A stretch of 64,000 bases of DNA from Pyrocephalus nanus (Eukaryota; Chordata; Aves; Passeriformes; Tyrannidae). The notes beneath the pieces are model-generated. The model did no database searches, was not told the DNA's origin, and saw only the letters and a list, made by a program, of their open reading frames with translations. This document shows positions 61,846-64,000 of this stretch, one piece after another (the first letter of the stretch is position 1; each line of letters begins with the position of its first letter). The position numbers and the translations under genes were made by a program. Location of the stretch: positions 96,087,739 to 96,151,738 of the forward strand of contig CM076259.1 in NCBI GenBank assembly GCA_038380795.1, written 5' to 3'.

Positions 61846-63862
61846 CCTTTTTTTCTGAGAAAAGGAAATCAATTTTCTTTTCTTTCCAGTTCAAAAGTGT
61901 GCAGCCACAGTCACTGGTGCAGGCAGATGGTACTGTAATGAAACTTCTAAATTTAAAGGTCTGAAGGATAAATGTGCAAAACATATCGCTAGTTGACCAT
62001 TAGAAAACCTATGATGAGAATATAAAACACTCCGTTAGGAAGTGTCTCAGTCACCTCAATACTGACATAAACACATTTCTTCACAGTTACGTCAAAGACA
62101 AATTGCCTTCTCTACAAATGCTTGCAGTCAAATTACAGAAAAGCACCTGAATGAGAGTTAATGTGCTTATAACACATACTTACTTGGAGAACAAAACTAA
62201 GTTGTCCTTGCCTAAGCACAGTACACCCTTCTTTTCTTCCTTTTAAAAACAAATTATGTGTATATATTTTAGGAAGACTACCATGGCATACTGGAAAGAC
62301 TGATTTCACATAGCTCTAAGCATCACAACACATGACCTGAAAGAAACCAGCTCTAATAGAGAAATACAATCAGTTAAGAAATAGATGCCAAGGTATTGCC
62401 AAGAATCTGGATAAACTGACAAGCAGCTGAGTGCTATGAGCAGCATTTTGCTGATAACTTGGAAGCTTCAGCGCCCAGACAGTGTATAAGGATTCCCTAG
62501 GGAAACCAGACTGCAGCAGGTGTGTCAAGGTGACAAAGTATCACTGCCACACAATCCTTTGAATGATATGTTCTGGCTATCAGGTAAAATATGCTGTGAC
62601 TACAAAAAATAAAGAAGGACAGGCTGTCAGATGAAGAAGCAAAAGAGAATTTCAAACCCCGTGATTTACCACATGGGAAATATCTCAGGTGATTTTTTTC
62701 TCCCATTTTCTTTGTTATATTTTTTAGAAATTGTAGTGCATTCTGTTATATTTCAAGTCTTTGCTAATTGATTACAACTGCTTCTAGTGAGATACATGTA
62801 GGATTAATTATTAAATAAATATAAATCAAATAGCAAACATGTCTAAAGATTGAGGACTGAAAATCTCATCCACATATAAAGATTGTCTTGGGGATTTATA
62901 TTCTGGGTCTGCAAATCTGAGGCTAAAAGCAGCTGTTTCATAGTCTTCAAAGGTTTGTAAAATCTAGTCTTAGCAAGGAGAACAGTGTGAGAGCAGACAC
63001 TAAAACTTCTCTTTTCTCCACTGACCGCCCATCTGCAGAAAAAACATTTCAATACTTTTAAAGCCATAGAAAACAGTCTCCCCACAGACAACGGAAGTAA
63101 GCATTTTAACAGGTAGTTCCACAGAATACCAAGGGTTAAAACCAGAAAGATACAATTACTCTGTCTAGAACTACTGTTACTATATGGTTAACTAGATCAA
63201 GTTTTAACTTTGTTACCAAAAGAAACAGGAAGAAAATCCTACAAAATCAAGTGACTATTATCGGTTTGAGTTTGTTCAGAGAGATAACTAGCATCTTGCA
63301 TCTTGATGGAGGGCAAAGGTGTTGCTCGTGACACTCAAAATGCTTCTCTGGATCAGATGTTCTTGTGCCTAGCAGTGGTAGCAGGTTCTCTAGTCCATGT
63401 TTTCCTATTTTCCTGTCAACAAAAAAAGTTTTTCTCCCTGCTTTGGGTGCCTTCCTAACTACCCTCATTGAAGAAAAGGCACACAGCTTAAGTAGACAGA
63501 TCTTAATAAGAATCTTTCCTCACAAATATTCTGTGGTTATGAAACAGCATATTACTACTAAGCCCAAAGAGCATGTATGGAACAAGTAGTTAAAATTGCC
63601 AAGTTCCTACAGAGAGGGAACTGAACATTTTCATATCTAGAAATACACATATGTATGCACACACACAGTTTACATGATAAAACTGCTCCTTTTTGCACAC
63701 AGGAAGGAACACAGCAGGAGCAGCAAGGACAGGTGGGGGAGCTGCTCCCATACCCACCACCACAGCCTACTAGAAGCTCATGCCCGTGATGCTTGATGGG
63801 GCAGGAGGACCCCCAGCAGACCTGTGAGGGCAGTGGAGGCCCTGGCTCAGCCACCTTTGGTG
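61846..63862. other. Non-coding stretch within the inferred PUDP intron
   Basis: No exon or transposon recognised. Confidence 0.4.
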
Positions 63863-63870
63863 CCACACAG

Positions 63871-63965
63871 ACCCACACAGACATGCCAGACCCACACAGA
63901 CAGGCCAGACCCACACAGACATGCCAGACCCACACAGACAGGCCAGACCCACAAAGACATGCCAG
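63871..63965 (+). repeat. 19-bp minisatellite, five units in alternating types
   Basis: Five contiguous 19-bp units start at 63871, 63890, 63909, 63928 and 63947. Units 1, 3 and 5 have ACATGCCAG, and units 2 and 4 have ACAGGCCAG, so the real period is 38 bp. A partial unit precedes at 63863. The tryptophan/valine-rich minus-strand ORFs come from this repeat. Confidence 0.92.
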
Positions 63966-64000
63966 GAGAAAAGGCTCCATGGGTCAGGGCACACCATGGG

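Larger units (their letters stand above)
52335..64000 (-). other. PUDP: Inferred PUDP intron
   Basis: All sequence above the acceptor at 52335 is inferred to be the last PUDP intron, at least 11.6 kb. I looked for the preceding exon (cap and motif III region) on the minus strand by eye and through the long ORFs and did not find it. Three CR1 copies, an A/T run, a short hairpin and a minisatellite lie in it. Confidence 0.6.

Noticed and set aside
63247..63468. Minus-strand ORF considered as an upstream PUDP exon
   Set aside because: The translation has no HAD motif or PUDP-like sequence.
63558..63980. 140-codon minus-strand ORF rich in WVCVGLACLCGS-like repeats
   Set aside because: The repeats are just the 19-bp minisatellite translated. 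No host-gene features.
1..64000. tRNA, rRNA or bacterial/phage features
   Set aside because: No B-box-like tRNA cores, no rRNA and no prokaryotic gene organisation were seen. The window is vertebrate.

Overview
The window looks like bird genomic DNA. The support is many CR1 LINE fragments with the avian CR1 3' tail (ATTCTATG/ATTCTGTG octamers), several avian-type endogenous retrovirus LTRs, short AT-rich unique DNA between them, and one exon recognisable as the last coding exon of PUDP (pseudouridine-5'-phosphatase, HDHD1). A neoavian, perhaps passerine, host is likely, but the species is inferred only from repeat style.

Layout. (1) 1-6464 is nearly all of an endogenous retrovirus of the ERV-L (class III) type on the + strand: the last 69 bp of the 5' LTR, a primer-binding site for tRNA-Lys1,2, a 595-codon gag, then protease, reverse transcriptase/RNase H and integrase, and a complete 3' LTR of about 1.1 kb. 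There is no env and no dUTPase. Gag is open. Pro-pol is damaged by in-frame stop codons and two single-base indels. The catalytic residues of protease, RT, RNase H and integrase are present. The LTR holds a 58-bp tandem array whose units each contain a CTCF-like core, a GC-rich promoter-like block with a G-quadruplex candidate and an RFX-like site, a TATA-like box and a poly(A) signal. The provirus sits at the 3' tail of a CR1 copy. (2) 6.5-52 kb is gene-poor, AT-rich DNA with solo LTRs (9.75, 15.3, 41.1 kb), an LTR fragment (22.5 kb), CR1 copies (18.8, 23.7, 32.2, 33.0, 34.7-37.1 with one CR1 nested in another, 38.7 kb), simple repeats and a few unexplained inverted repeats. I see no protein-coding gene there. 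(3) 52158-52334 (minus strand) is the terminal coding exon of PUDP. Everything above 52334 is then inferred to be PUDP intron, with CR1 copies at 53.5, 57.8 and 61.2 kb and a 19-bp minisatellite at 63.9 kb. The remaining PUDP exons were not found and should lie beyond 64000.

How the parts relate: the retroviral genes form one gag-pro-pol unit driven by the LTR. PUDP is an unrelated host gene whose 3' end faces a gene-poor stretch. The most unusual material is in the retrovirus: a Gag with an N-terminal membrane-type domain, a gag-pro-pol laid out in one frame with stops between domains, and the CTCF-like LTR array.
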